The notes: generated from the sequence alone by a model not told the origin. A stretch of DNA of 64,000 nt from Drosophila persimilis (GCF_003286085.1 NW_020825332.1:2005171-2069170), one strand, 5' to 3'. Counted from the first letter of the stretch, positions 10,048-21,597 are shown. Made by a program: numbers and translations.

Positions 10048-13000
10048 GTGAGTAGCAAGGATTTCCACCGCCTGTCCCATGCCACACGCCACAGACTGCT
10101 CTGTCACCCTGCCACCCTGCCACCCTGCCACCCTGCCTCTACCCCTGAGTGCCCGCGGGAGGGGGAAACATTTCATATTTCTAGCTTAACCGCAGATGTG
10201 CGAAAGCATCTATTAACAGGTCTATTCTGCGCCTCCTGGTGATACATCTGTATATCTATTTTTGCTCGCACATTTTCGCTGGGCCCAATTAGCCGTCTCG
10301 GGCTAATGAAAGCCACTAACCCGAAACGGCCCAAACTGGACGCTGACTAAGACAAGACCAAGGCGCGACGCACCTCCCTTTATCTGCATGTGACTTGCTG
10401 GGAGCTTGGGGGTGTTCCCTCCTCCGCCTGGCCGTATCTCTGGACACATTTATGGCCGCTGCTAGTGGCACGTCAATTGATAGCGGTCAAACTGTTGCTA
10501 AAATTAGTCGATTCACAGGCGGGGGATTACTGTGCGAGTGCGAGTGCGAGTGCTCCACAAGTGCCACTCCACAGAGAAGCAGAAAACAATTAGAGGCAAG
10601 CCCCCAAAAGTATCCACCGACATAAGCCAGCAGTTGAACCTTTAAATCAAAGCAACTTTTGGGGCATACAGAGCCCCTCGTGGAGCTCTCGCTCTCTCTC
10701 TCTCTCTCTCTCTATTAGGGTGTGGGGGGAGGGGGTCTATTACCCATGCTCCCACACTCAAAGAAAAAGTGCAATGATATCAAAATATAGAGGGGAAATT
10801 GTATAAAAAAGTACTTTCAATTAAATATTGATATTAATTGGAAAATATGGGAATTTTAAAAGATATAAAAAAAAATATATTTCATATTTAAATTAAATAT
10901 ATTTACATATCCATCGAACATTTACATCCGCCACGTTTCTACGAGCCAAATATTGAATATTCCGCTCATCCGAAATTGATGATTGATGCTATGGAAACAT
11001 TTTCATATTGAACTTGAATATATATATTTTTTTTAGTGGTTTTTAATTTAAAAAAAAGGACCTCTGAATGCATTTATATTGAAATCAAAGTAAATTCCAT
11101 TTAATTTGAAATTTAAAATTTTTTTTTTGTTTTTTTTTGGTTTTAAAATTCGACATGGATCTGGTCGTTCTTTAAACTCTGCAATTTTTCTCTCAGTGTA
11201 CGCACATATAAGTTGTTCTAGTCGCATTTTTGGGGGGGGGGAGAAGTCAACCAAAGGAGCAAAGGACCAATGCAAGGACCTGAACCGGAGCATTGTTTGC
11301 CAAGTGTTGGCGGGTCATAAATAAATGAAGTTATTTTTCCTACAGTCTGCTTGTAGCAGTCTTTGGGGGTCCCGTGGCACCAATTCCATTAATTACTTTT
11401 GCCACACTCCCTTTCCCCTTTCCCCTCTCCCTTCCGAACCGAATGAAACGGAACGGAACGGAACGGAATATGGAAACGAAGAATACACCCACAGATGCAC
11501 AGATACAAAGATACACACACACACACACACAGATACAAATGAATAATTAAAGTCATTAATTTCAATTTATGCAAATGCGTCTGTAAACAACTTGTTGCAA
11601 TTCATAATAAATAAATTAAACCGTATTTCACACTAATTGCACCCGCGCGGGCACACACACACAGAGAGAGAAACGGGGGGCACACAGGGGACACTCGGAG
11701 AGGGTGCAACTCCAAGGGGAAGGGGAAGAGGGTAGGGGTAGGGGTAGGAGTGGTAAGGGGCCAGATACGTATGTGCAGGCCATCTTCCCTGCTGTTGCTC
11801 TGGTGACATCAATCTCAATGCAATTGACTTTTGGCAGCAGACAATTGGGCGGTTAATTGAAACGACTTGACTCAATTAATTGGCATTCCACTCGGGCCCG
11901 CATACACCCCCATACACCCCCATATAATGTTGTGCTACCCTTAACCCTTCTCTCGCACAGAGTTCCAGGACATCCAGGTGATGATCTTCATTGGCTTTGG
12001 CTTCCTGATGACCTTCCTGCGCAAGTACGGCTACAGTGCCACGGGCTTCACCTTGTTCATGGCCTCCTTGGTGGTCCAGTGGTCCGTCCTAATGAAGGGA
12101 TTCCTGCACATGGAGGGCGGCAAGATCAGGTGAGTCCTTGGGCGTGAGAGTGCTTCTGACATCAATTTATTAATTGCCTTTGCCCGAACTGCGACGGAAA
12201 ACAAATAAGTTGGGGGGGAAAAAATTAAGAGAAAAATACGAGCACCCAGAATGTGAAATGAATTCAAGCAATTACTCTAAATGGAGTGCCGTGGGATGGA
12301 GTGGGGATGGAGTGGAGATGGAATGGAGTTGGGTTGGGGTTTGGGGGTCCTGCTACTTATGCTAAGTGAAACGACATACAAAGGACGAGGAGGTCGAGGA
12401 GGTCGAGGAGGAGCTGCCACCGAAGGAGCGACAGATGGAAATGCTTTAAAATGTATTCCATTCCATTTCATTTGTCGGCCATTTGCCATTGCTTAGATGG
12501 CGCCATTTTGTATGCATGTCAGAGGCAGGAGACATCCGCGACAGCACTTGGGCCGTGGGCGTGGGCGTGGACGGGGGCGTGGGAGTGGGCGTGGGCGTGA
12601 CACCTGTCACACTCTTTTCTCTTTTGCTGATGCCGCTTCCGCCTCCTTGCAGCCTCTCGCTGGAGAGCATCATCGATGCGGACATTGCCGCCGCCGTGCC
12701 CCTAATTAGCATGGGCGCCCTGCTGGGCCGCACCACCCCCATCCAGCTGCTGTGCATGTCCATCTTCGAGGTGGCCCTGTTCGCGGCCAACGAGTATCTG
12801 GCCCTGAACGTCCTCAGCGTGAGTGCCAGTCCGGCCAGTCCGGCCAGTCCGGCCGACAACGGCCGAGAGTGAGTGACTCTTATCTTTTTCTTTGCAGATC
12901 TGCGACTGCGGCGGGTCCATCACCGTCCACGCCTTCGGCGCCTACTTCGGCCTGGCCGTGGCCATGATGCTGCGTCCCGCCAGCGACCAGAACGAGGCGG

Positions 13001-16000
13001 GCAAGCACGAGGGCGCCAACTACACATCCGACATTCTGGCCATGATCGGCACCACCTTCCTGTGGGTGTACTGGCCCAGCTTCAACTCGGTCCTGGCCGC
13101 GGGCACTGGCGGCGAGCGGGCCATTTTGAACACGTTTCTGTCATTAGCCGCGGCAACAGGTGAGTCACGTGCCACCAGGCGGCGGCCATAGCGACGGCGA
13201 CAGCGACAGCGACAGCGTCTGAGCCCCGGCAATTAGCTGGAGCTCAAGTGCAGGGACAGCATCCAACCATCATACTCTCGTGCATATCTCCCGGAGGCTG
13301 TCTTCGCCCACACATCTTCATGCCTCATGCCTCATGCCTCATGCCTTATGCCTCATGCCTCATCCTTATCCTTATCCTGTACAGGAGTGCACTGGAAGCC
13401 TGACTAGCTTCGTTAATTATAATGTTGGCGGGCCTATTAACAAGGTTCCAAATGAAATTGAAAAGGCCCCGAGCTGGGGATCCCCGCCCCAGCTGCCGCC
13501 TCAGATCCTGCCCCTGCTGCCCCACTCCCTGGCAAAGTCCTTATGCATGCGCCTCACAAACTAATTAAATGTCAAATAGTTTCGTTAACACATTTGAAAA
13601 TTTATTTTGAGCACGTAGTGCACATAAAAACGGACGCAAGGACCAGCCGGTCGGTCGGTCAGCCTGTCCGGCATTTCGCTTAGTCGGGGGCGTGGAAAAT
13701 GTGCTAAAAGCAGGGCCCGGTGTCGGTGTCCGGCAGGGCTCTGGTCTGGGATCCCAGAGTCTGATGCTCGGTTAATGTAAATAACAAAACACAAATTAAA
13801 TGTATACAAAGGACCTCCAGCAGCACAGCATCCATGGCATCCATAGGACAGCAGCAGCAGCAGCAACAGCAGCCATAATAATAGTAGGAGCAGCAGCAGC
13901 AGCAGCTGAGATAAGCCAAGGCAAGCTCCAAGGGGGACGAGGATTGGGGCGACCTCAGTCTCTGTCTGGGCCTCTCTGCCTGGGCGACTGGGTGCCTGGG
14001 TGCCTGGGTGAGGGCATTAAGGCCCTCACGTTACGGCGACGGAGGTAACACCTAACAAGGCACATGAGCAGCACAGAGCTGGGGGCCGGCAGGCTCTCGA
14101 GGAAATGCTGAACGCAGTGGGGATACGCTTACCGAAGTTCACCCATGGATGGGGCACCGCATCTGAGGTGGTCTTCGGACGATTCCAGACCATATTTCTG
14201 ATCTTTTCTTTGTTCCCATCAAAAAGGAGACCACCTGAACAGCGGATGGGGTTAACGTTTGCCCCCGGGGGGTGTTATAAAGACCCAGATCTAGAGTATT
14301 TGCTACGGTCCGACAGAGATGCCCAGATACAGATACAGAGGGGGCGAGCGGGTGTCCGGTAGAGCATTTTATGCGGAAGGATGCGCGATTAGTTGAGTCA
14401 ACGTGCGGCTGTGCGGCTGTGCGGCTGTCGCTCCGACGTTCCGGTGCTCCGTCCGTTGCAGTATCCTTCCCACCACCTTCCTGCTTCCTCCTTCGTCCTT
14501 CGTCTTTCGTCCTTGCCCATTCAGTGGCCGGCTGCTTGCCTCACTAGTTGTTGCCTTAATTAAACTAAAGCTGGGGTTCAGTTCAATGCTGAAATTAGAG
14601 GCGGTCTGGGTGGGTGTGGCCGTCGTCCATGGCACCATGTTGCCCATGCGGGAGGGACGACATGCATGGCGGGGCAAGGGACACGGGCAGGGACACGGGC
14701 TGGACACAGGACACACGACAGGGCGGCAGACGACGCCATTTGGTGTCCAAATGCGGCGCCAACAGGCAAAAATACGCCCCAGTTGTTGTTTTCACACCAA
14801 GCGAGCCCGAGCCCGAGCTCGGGCCTTGTCCCCGGCAGTGGGGGTGGGTGGGTGCCCTCCCACTCCCACTAGTCGCTCTCTGTGGGTGTGTGGGGGCCGC
14901 CTGGATTTGGGCTTTGGGTCTGGTCAGTGTCGTCCGTTGGTCCGGCGTCTGCCCGCATTGGCCAACAACGTTAAGCACCAAACACATTTTACAGTCGCAA
15001 GAGTGACACCATTGGCGTTAATTTAAATTGTTTAATGTTCGAGGAGCCACCCCTGACAACCCAGAATCTCGGATGTGCCTTTGGCTTGGCTTTGGTTTAG
15101 TCCCGAGTCCCAGAGAACCGACTGCAAGTGGATCTGGGGATCCAGGCAGCAGGCAGCTGGCAGCAGGGACCAGGGACCAGGGACCCCGGCTGTAAAAAAG
15201 CTGTTTAATTGATTTTTAAGCCAGAATTTGCTGTTCTCGTAATTCTGTGTCGCTCCGGACAACGTCAAAAATTGTTGCGGTTCCCTGCCCCTCCCTCCAT
15301 CACTCCCCCCCCTTGCTGGCTGTGATTTGGCTTACTTATTTGCCATGTGGCAGGATGCCTCTGCGGTGCCCCTGCCCCTGCCCCTGCTGCCCGGTTTGCC
15401 AACTAATTTATGCAAATTATTATTGCTGCAACATATGTTCCGCCATAAAATGGAGATTTTTAAGTATTTAGTGTTATTCAGGCGAGATTTATGCTTGCCA
15501 AAGGACATAAACTGAAGTCCTTGTGTCCTTGTTGGGCCCAGTGTTACGGTGTGACCAGCCGGGACGACTCCTGGGCCTCTTGGCACTTGGCCTGCTTACA
15601 TTTTTATTAGTTTTGTGTTTATGATGAGAGTGTGGTTGCGGTTGTAGCGCGGCTGCTGCTTGAATGATTTAGAATCCAAAAGACACAATTCAGAGCCTGC
15701 TTTGGGCACCTCAGAGCCTGCCACCTAATGAACTCCACGCCACAGCCGGAGCTGGCTGCATTCAAATATTCATTAAAAATCGTGTAATTAAGGGCCAAAC
15801 CATGTACTAACATCCATTCAATTCACGCTTCATTCAATCTCGACTCGACTCGACTCGACTCCGCCATAAAGCCAGATTCAGAACGAGAACGAGAACGAGT
15901 CCTACTGTGCGCTTCCTGTGCCGGAGCATCCTGTGCCCTCGCCTGTTCGGTTCTGCTCCATTTTTAACCCAACTTCTTCACTCTCCCCCCCCACCCGTCC

Positions 16001-17389
16001 GCCGTACAGTGACCACCTTCGTTGTGTCCGCACTTGTCAGCCATGAGAATAAATTGGATATGGTGCACGTGCAGAACTCGACTCTCGCCGGCGGCGTGGC
16101 CGTGGGAACCGTGTGCAACCTGCTACTCGGCGCACACGGCGCTGTCTTAATTGGCATTATCGCCGGCACGGTTTCGGTGCTCGGCTATCGCTATTTAACC
16201 GTAAGTTCAACTCGAAACACCCACTGCCCCCAGTCCCCCAATCCCTTCAAGCATACAAAAAACTGAGAACGCTTCGCACACAAAAAAACTAACATAAAAA
16301 GAGAGAGAGAGAGCTGGAGCTGGAGCTGGTGCTGGTGATGGTCCCTCCTGGCTTTCATACAAAACATAACCTGCTATTCAAATGCCTCCAGAATGGCAAT
16401 TGGAATGGGAATAAGGATGCGGATCTGGACGTCCACGTGGAGGAGGAGTTGCCTGGCCGGCCAGCGGGGGCCGGCTTCACTTTAATTAGTGCGCCTAGCG
16501 AAAAATGCGACGCTAATGAGTAAAGTTTGTTGCCCGCCGGGCCTGGCCAGCCGTAGCCGTAGCCGTTGCCGTAGCCGTTGCCGGACTACCAGACCCGGAC
16601 CGAGCAGCACAACCGAAATCCGTGATGTTTCCCCCGGAGCTGAAGCGGCAAATAAATTTGCACAGCAACTACAAATGTCCCTCTAATGACAGGAGTACTC
16701 CTGCTTCCACTGCCACTGCCTCTGCCACTCCCAGACCAACCTGGTACTCGGTACTTTTGGCATAAATAAATTTAATTTTATTCAGAAATTACCCGAGTGC
16801 TGGAATTTCGGGCTGTGATTCCGTTTTCCATTCCGTTTTCCATTTTACAGCCCTGGTTAACGTCCAATCTGCGGCTGCATGACACCTGTGGCGTACACAA
16901 TCTGCACGGAATGCCGGCCCTGATTTCGGCCATTGCCTCGGCTATTTACGCCTCGATGGCCAGCCTGGACGACTACCAATCGGAGTTGCAGGACATATTT
17001 CCGGCCATGGTTGGCAACAATGCCACTGCCACCAAATTTATGGGCGTAAGTATTCGGCAGCCATAGATACACCCCCTTGATAACTGTCTCTCTCTCTCTC
17101 TCTCTCTCTCTCGATCTGCAGGGTCTGGGCCGCAATGCCAGCTCCCAGGCGGGCTATCAATTGTTTGGCATCGCCCTGACGCTGCTCATTGCCATAGGCG
17201 GTGGCATTTTGACAGGTAAATGCAAAGAGTGATGAGAAATTTGACAATATTTGTGAGAACTAACCATTATGCTACCCGGGACTAGGCACCGTCTTGAAGT
17301 ACACCAGTTTCCGGAACCTCAAGAAGGACGAGCAGCACCAGGACGAGCAGTACTGGGAGGTGCCGGCGCTGGATAACAAAGAGGAATAG
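9879..17389 (+). CDS. Rh50: Rh50 ammonium/CO2-type channel (Rhesus glycoprotein)
   Basis: Eight coding exons (9879-10047, 11961-12129, 12653-12818, 12898-13159, 16010-16200, 16851-17045, 17122-17215, 17286-17389) join in frame to 1350 nt, giving 449 residues, a typical length for animal Rh glycoproteins. Every junction is GT-AG. Family signatures are present: F-Q-D-I-Q-V-M-I-F near residue 58, C-D-C-G-G-S-I-T-V-H-A-F-G-A-Y-F around 170-184, and G-V-H-N-L-H-G-M-P around 333-341. Asp171 corresponds to the substrate-site aspartate. His179 and His338 match the pore twin histidines, 159 residues apart as in human RhCG. About 11-12 hydrophobic spans are expected, and the C-terminal tail is acidic. 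Rh proteins act as trimeric plasma-membrane channels for NH3/NH4+ and perhaps CO2. The ATG at 9879 starts just before the first membrane span. Confidence 0.97.
10048..11960 (+). other. Rh50 intron 1
   Basis: 1913 bases. It contains a 9-bp tandem repeat just after the donor, a CT run at 10685-10714, a strongly AT-rich stretch (10780-11140), Helitron-type fragment B and several microsatellites (CA at 11512-11531; AGGGGT near 11730-11748). No gene is seen. Confidence 0.8.
10935..11250 (+). mobile_element. decayed Helitron-type fragment B in Rh50 intron 1
   Basis: The stretch at about 10954-10993 (GAATATTCCGCTCATCCGAA onward) matches the reverse complement of fragment A at about 35 of 40 positions. 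About 210 bases further on, near 11192-11206, a second shared word (CTCAGTGTACGCA, against CTGAGTGTACGCA in A) occurs in the same order and orientation. Shared order of two words argues for common descent. No coding frame survives. Confidence 0.5.
11961..12129 (+). CDS. Rh50: Rh50 coding exon 2
   Basis: It encodes residues 57-112 with the Rh signature F-Q-D-I-Q-V-M-I-F-I-G-F-G-F-L-M-T-F and the following membrane span. It ends two bases into codon 113. Confidence 0.95.
12130..12652 (+). other. Rh50 intron 2
   Basis: 523 bases with GGATGGAGTG, GGTCGAGGA and GGGCGTGGGCGT tandem words. No gene is seen. Confidence 0.8.
12653..12818 (+). CDS. Rh50: Rh50 coding exon 3
   Basis: Residues 113-168, including D-A-D-I-A-A-A-V-P-L-I-S-M-G-A-L-L-G-R and F-E-V-A-L-F-A-A-N-E-Y-L. 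It ends in phase 0 at GTGAGT. A 79-base intron follows that contains three copies of CCGGCCAGT and a second GTGAGT at 12869. Confidence 0.95.
12898..13159 (+). CDS. Rh50: Rh50 coding exon 4
   Basis: Residues 169-255. It holds the substrate-site Asp171 and the first pore histidine His179, an N-Y-T sequon in a loop, and the span L-A-M-I-G-T-T-F-L-W-V-Y-W. It ends one base into codon 256. Confidence 0.96.
13160..16009 (+). other. Rh50 intron 4
   Basis: 2850 bases, the longest intron of the gene. It contains a CATGCCT-type tandem repeat at about 13317-13366, CAG/CTG tracts at 13852-13907, a TGCGGCTG tandem repeat near 14403-14430 and CGACT repeats near 15841-15862. No open frame is convincing. 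Confidence 0.8.
16010..16200 (+). CDS. Rh50: Rh50 coding exon 5
   Basis: Residues 256-319, two membrane spans (V-T-T-F-V-V-S-A-L-V-S and A-V-L-I-G-I-I-A-G-T-V-S-V-L-G). It ends in phase 0 before GTAAGT. Confidence 0.95.
16201..16850 (+). other. Rh50 intron 5
   Basis: 650 bases with GA and GAGCTG repeats at 16301-16335 and a CGTAGC-type repeat near 16551-16580. No gene is seen. Confidence 0.8.
16851..17045 (+). CDS. Rh50: Rh50 coding exon 6
   Basis: Residues 320-384, with the second pore histidine His338 inside H-N-L-H-G-M-P and the following Ala/Ile-rich span. It is in phase 0 at both ends. Confidence 0.96.
17087..17112 (+). repeat. (TC)13 in the 76-base Rh50 intron 6
   Basis: The microsatellite fills the space between a branch-like word (TTGATAACTG) and the acceptor GATCTGCAG, so it is the polypyrimidine tract of this minimal intron. 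Confidence 0.85.
17122..17215 (+). CDS. Rh50: Rh50 coding exon 7
   Basis: Residues 385-415 with the last membrane span (L-F-G-I-A-L-T-L-L-I-A-I-G-G-G-I-L-T). It ends one base into codon 416. The next intron is 70 bases. Confidence 0.95.
17286..17389 (+). CDS. Rh50: Rh50 coding exon 8
   Basis: Residues 416-449, the cytoplasmic C-terminal tail rich in Lys, Asp, Glu and Gln. The stop TAG is at 17387-17389. Confidence 0.95.
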
Positions 17390-17875
17390 TTAAGTTTTGT
17401 GCCTGTCCACGCCACGACGACGATCGAATGTGCCTTGTCTTAATTTAAATTTTACTTAAATTAATTAGTTTTTTTTTTGCCTGTTTTATTATATACATAT
17501 ATATATATATTATTATGATATGCACACAGCACCACAGCCTGCTTTCCTTCTGCACTCCACCACTCCCCTCCCCCCCGACGACAGTTTGTTTTGATTTGAT
17601 TCCGACGCCTCTTTTTGCAGTGAACTAGAAAAAGTCGAAGAGCTTTTGTTGTAGGCATCCGAAAGGCATCCACAGAAACACATCACGGCACAGCACTGCA
17701 CAGAGCCCAGCGGTGAGGACAAGGGGAGACGGCAATCCTTTGTTGTCCTTCGACTTCGCTTCGCTTAATTTTTGTGGACATTTTGTCGCATTTATTTAAA
17801 AACTCCAACAATTTACACATTTAATTAGCGCCGAGCACAGAAACTGACACAAAAAAAGGACACGCACACGCACAC

Positions 17876-17912
<37 letters not shown>

Positions 17913-17955
17913 CAAAAAAGTTATTAGCAATAAAAATATTTTAAATGTGACATTG
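17390..17955 (+). other. Rh50: probable Rh50 3' UTR
   Basis: The sequence after the stop is AT-rich, with a CA microsatellite near 17868-17910 and AATAAA at 17929-17934. This is the first such signal I see downstream of the stop. Confidence 0.45.
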
Positions 17956-18298
17956 CTGCTCTCTCTCTCTCTCTCTCTCCACCCAAAACTCCCTCCTGAA
18001 TTTATTTCGCATGCTGAGCGAAATTTTTAATGGAATTAAAATCATACACATAAAATCCAACAACGAACGAACGAACGAACAACCAACAAATAACATTCCG
18101 ACGCCCAACAACAATGGCGCGTAAAAAGTTTAAATATGCTTGGCGAACTTTTGGATGATGCCAATGCCGCCCAGACTGCCGCCGCCAACTTTAATTGGCG
18201 CCCATTTCTGCTACGAAACTGGAATGCAATTGTCCCCGCCAACAATCTGTATGTGCGTGGCGCCCTGCACTGAGTAGGGGATCGGCTTTGGCTCAGAG

Positions 18299-18338
18299 GA
18301 GAAGGAGGAGGAGGAGGAGGAGGAGGAGGAGGAGGAGG
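18299..18338. repeat. (GGA)n trinucleotide repeat
   Basis: About 12 units of GGA/GAG in intergenic DNA after Rh50. Confidence 0.9.
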
Positions 18339-18809
18339 CCAGAACCAGAGCCCAAGCCGGAGCCAGCCAGCACACGCTAATTAAGTGGCTCAAGACAAAG
18401 TGCCAGCTAATTAGCTGACTTTTGGCCAAGACACCGCCCCTGGTTCCGGTTCCCCACTGCAGTCTTTAGTCCCCCCAGTCCCCCGGGCTCCCCCCGGTCC
18501 CAGTCGGGGTGGCCGATCCGGTCAGCTTTTGGCCAGCTCAGTCGGCGATTAGTGCACCTGGAACCGAGAGACAAGAGACAAGAGACAAAAGCAGACCAAG
18601 AATAATGTCTTTCAAATGACACTCGGCCGGCGATAAGCTGGCGGCCAACTACTTAAGGTGGGATTTGCCTCCTCAACCCAATAAAGAAAAGCCCCAAAGG
18701 CAAACAATTACTTGGAAAAGTTCAACAAGTTTCAATAAAATTGTCAACCTCTCAGCGTTGTTCGGCTTCTGTGCTTCTGGGCGGGCCGAGGCCGGGGCCG
18801 GGGCCGGGG

Positions 18810-18967
18810 CAGGGGTAAACCCTTGGGGGGAAACTCATTTACAGCCTGAAAGATGATGAGCTGTGGGAATAGATTGTGAGTGTGAGAGGAAACTTTCAAG
18901 AACAGAAATAAAAGTTTGATTTTGACATAGAATCCCCCATAAATGGCTCATTCATTTCGGTTGGCTA
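18810..18967. repeat. direct duplication, left copy
   Basis: It starts CAGGGGTAA, contains CATTTACAGCCTGAAAGATG, and ends GCTCATTCATTTCGGTTGGC. The same landmarks occur in the same order in the right copy at 20440-20657. This copy is shorter (158 against 218 bases), because the right copy carries extra bases in its middle. Confidence 0.85.
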
Positions 18968-20439
18968 GTACATACACCCTTATTGGTAAGAAAACATTGT
19001 ACACAGCAGAAGGCACCCATCTACATCAGAGGGAGAGCCAAGGATCGACACTGAGAAACAACAATATGTAAAGACAAACAAAAAACAGTAAAAGTTTCTT
19101 CTGTCTTACCTTCTGGGCCATAAGCTAAGGCCATTACGTTTTCCTCTCCTCCTCACATGAGGAGTCGACGATTCCGCGTTTAAGTCGAAAGAAGAAACGG
19201 AACCGTGAGACCGCGCGACGACTTCGAACGAACGCAAAACGCAACCGAAAAAAAACAAAAACAAAATTCAGAGCAATTCCAAGGAGAGCACACACTTTGG
19301 ATAAATTAATATAAGGTGAGGTGTGGTGTGGCCTAACAGGACTGAAGTTCGCGTGGAAGCACTAACGTGAGATCACCAAGAGACTAGGAATGGCTCACCC
19401 TCACCTCGACACAAATGAGAAACTTGGTACGAGAGAGCGTCGATTCTAAGCGCTCGCTCCTTGCCTATTGCTTTGCCCCTCTTCTTCGCTGCCCGCATCA
19501 CACAATGGAGTGGGAAAGGGAAAAACTGCGCGCCTTTTTCGCACACAAACAAAAAAACAAAGATTAATGCATACAAGAATATGTTTATACATATATTGGA
19601 CATTAAATGATACACTTTCACTGATTTTCTCTTTTTCCTTGGCCGCTCTGCCTTTGGTATGCCATTTTGCCTTGCGGCGCGCCGGCACACTTGATCAGCC
19701 ACTTTTTCTTGCACTTTTTCATTTCTAATCACTGCTCCCTTACACTACACAACTGGTTGACAATTTTCCAGTTAGATTTTTCACAATATTCCCGTTTTTC
19801 ACGGCCCGAAACGCGGAGCCGACTTGGAAACGCGCGCGTAGCCGGCTGAACAAATTAAAATGTGAGAGCGGTGCAGAGATATTTGCGTAGGAGGCTTATT
19901 GGCTCTCTCCCTCCATGCTCTCCTTCTTGTGCTTTTCTCAAATGCTCTCTCATTGGAATTGACATTTGCTTGTGCCGTTTGTGTTCTCCCTCTCCCACTC
20001 CAACTCCTAGAGAGCGAACGTTTGTGCGTTTGCAAGGTGATTCGCACGCTCTCTTTTCGGATCTTTCGCTTGCATCGAGCGCTTTGATGGGGGAGAGACG
20101 AACGAAATGAGAGAGCGCTTTGCGAGAGCAGACCACCTTGTATAATTCCCGTATGGTGCGTTTGGTGAGTGACGTGACCGCCGGTGTGAGGGAGAGGGCT
20201 GAACTGCTGTGCACCTGTGCAGGCATGTGGTGGGAGGAGCAAAGCAACAACATACATATTTCCAATGATCTCCATCTCATGTGCGGGGTGTTTGGTCAGG
20301 GGAATCTATTCTGCTGCGCGGCTGTTTGCAATGTTTTCTTATCCTGCACATAAATACATGTATTCGTAGGGGTGTTGAGGGGTTACGTAATAGAGCCTAA
20401 ATCAATAAACTTAATTTCAATTTTCATTCAATAACATTG
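18968..20439. other. 1.5-kb segment enclosed by the direct duplication
   Basis: It differs in texture from the flanks: few microsatellites, A-rich and AT-rich words, and GAGAGCG/CGCTCTC-rich stretches at 19430-19470 and 19860-20130 that resemble GAGA-type promoter DNA. No long ORF or terminal repeat is recognised. It may be a transposon remnant or simply unique sequence. Confidence 0.35.
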
Positions 20440-20657
20440 CAGGGGTAAGGCCCTTGGGGTAAAATCATTTACAGCCTGAAAGATGATGAGCTATGGGAAT
20501 TGTGAGTGGAGTATGAGAGGATTCGCATTCCCTCTTCGAATCGAAGATGTAGCCCACCAATAATCCATAAAATGATATGAACAAAAATAAAATTCAAAAT
20601 TTTGATATATGTATATATAATCCCCTCCATAATTGGCTCATTCATTTCGGTTGGCTA
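20440..20657. repeat. direct duplication, right copy
   Basis: Partner of 18810-18967. It shares the CAGGGGTAA start, the CAGCCTGAAAGATGATGAGC core and the ATTTCGGTTGGCTA end, and has about 60 extra bases between core and end. Confidence 0.85.
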
Positions 20658-21307
20658 TCGAATTGCCGAAAGTATCTGCCAGAACAGATCTGTGGCTGGT
20701 CCAAGTATGCGGCTCTCTGGCAATTCCCAAATACCCGCCGCCGCCACAGATGTGCTACGACAAAGGATTGTAGTCAAATGAGTGACCAAGGCAGCTCCCA
20801 GACCGGTCTGGAGTGGGCCGGCAGTCTAGCCACAAAATAGAAGAGGATTGGGGGCCGAAGACCGAGTAGATTGTGCAATTTGGCAAAGTATTCCCCGGTG
20901 CACCGTTCGACTCTCCGACTCTTTCGTTCGGCCAGACGCCAGGCCAGAGTCTCCCCGACTCGTGCCCCTGCTCCAGCTCCTGCCCCTGCTCCAGCTCCAC
21001 TGTCCTGTGTGTCTGTGTGGATGTCTAAGTGCTGTTTTATTGCCATGTGGTTGGAGCTGGCCCTCTGCCTGTCCGTCCGTCCGTCCGTCCGTCCGTCCAT
21101 CCGTCCGTTCGTTCATTCGATGGTCGTGTGCCGGCCGGCCCAGACGGAGCGGACACTCACACGTCTATAATAATAATTAACAGCCTGAAACTGAAAGGAA
21201 AATATGTCGTCAGTTCCGCTGGATCCTTTCGTTCCTTTCGGGCCCCCCTCCCCCCCCACGAAGCAGGCAGCATATTTTATGCATGGCCCTGCCACTGACG
21301 AGAACGA

Positions 21308-21342
21308 CAAGGACGACGACGACGACGACGACGACGACGACT
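21308..21342. repeat. (GAC)n trinucleotide repeat
   Basis: About 11 units in intergenic DNA. Confidence 0.9.
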
Positions 21343-21537
21343 GTCGCCTCTGACACGGCTGCCATAAAAAGTGCAGAGCAGAGCGGAGCGGAGCGGCGAC
21401 AGCAACAAGGACAACAAGGACTGCAATTAAGGGCAACTTTAAGCGCGTTGACAACTCTGCCGGCATCTCGACATTGACTTTGTCTTGTTGCTGCTCATTC
21501 CCTCATTTCCTCTCTATCCCTCTCCGTCCTTCTCCAG

Positions 21538-21597
21538 AGCCCATCCCCATCCCCATCCCCATCCCCATCCCAATCCCCATCCCCATACCCATCCCTC
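21538..21597. repeat. CCCCAT hexamer tandem repeat
   Basis: About nine units with a few single-base variants. Confidence 0.9.

Noticed and set aside
9424..10176. 250-codon minus-strand ORF over Rh50 exon 1
   Set aside because: It is antisense to a verified coding exon, is Ser/Arg low-complexity, and has no family features.
14403..15026. 207-codon + strand ORF in Rh50 intron 4
   Set aside because: It is composed of repeat-derived Arg/Gly/Ala-rich sequence, lies inside an intron, and has no recognisable domain.
21060..21120. GTCC/CCGT array as a possible CRISPR-like or satellite array
   Set aside because: It is a plain tetranucleotide microsatellite without spacers in a eukaryotic genome.
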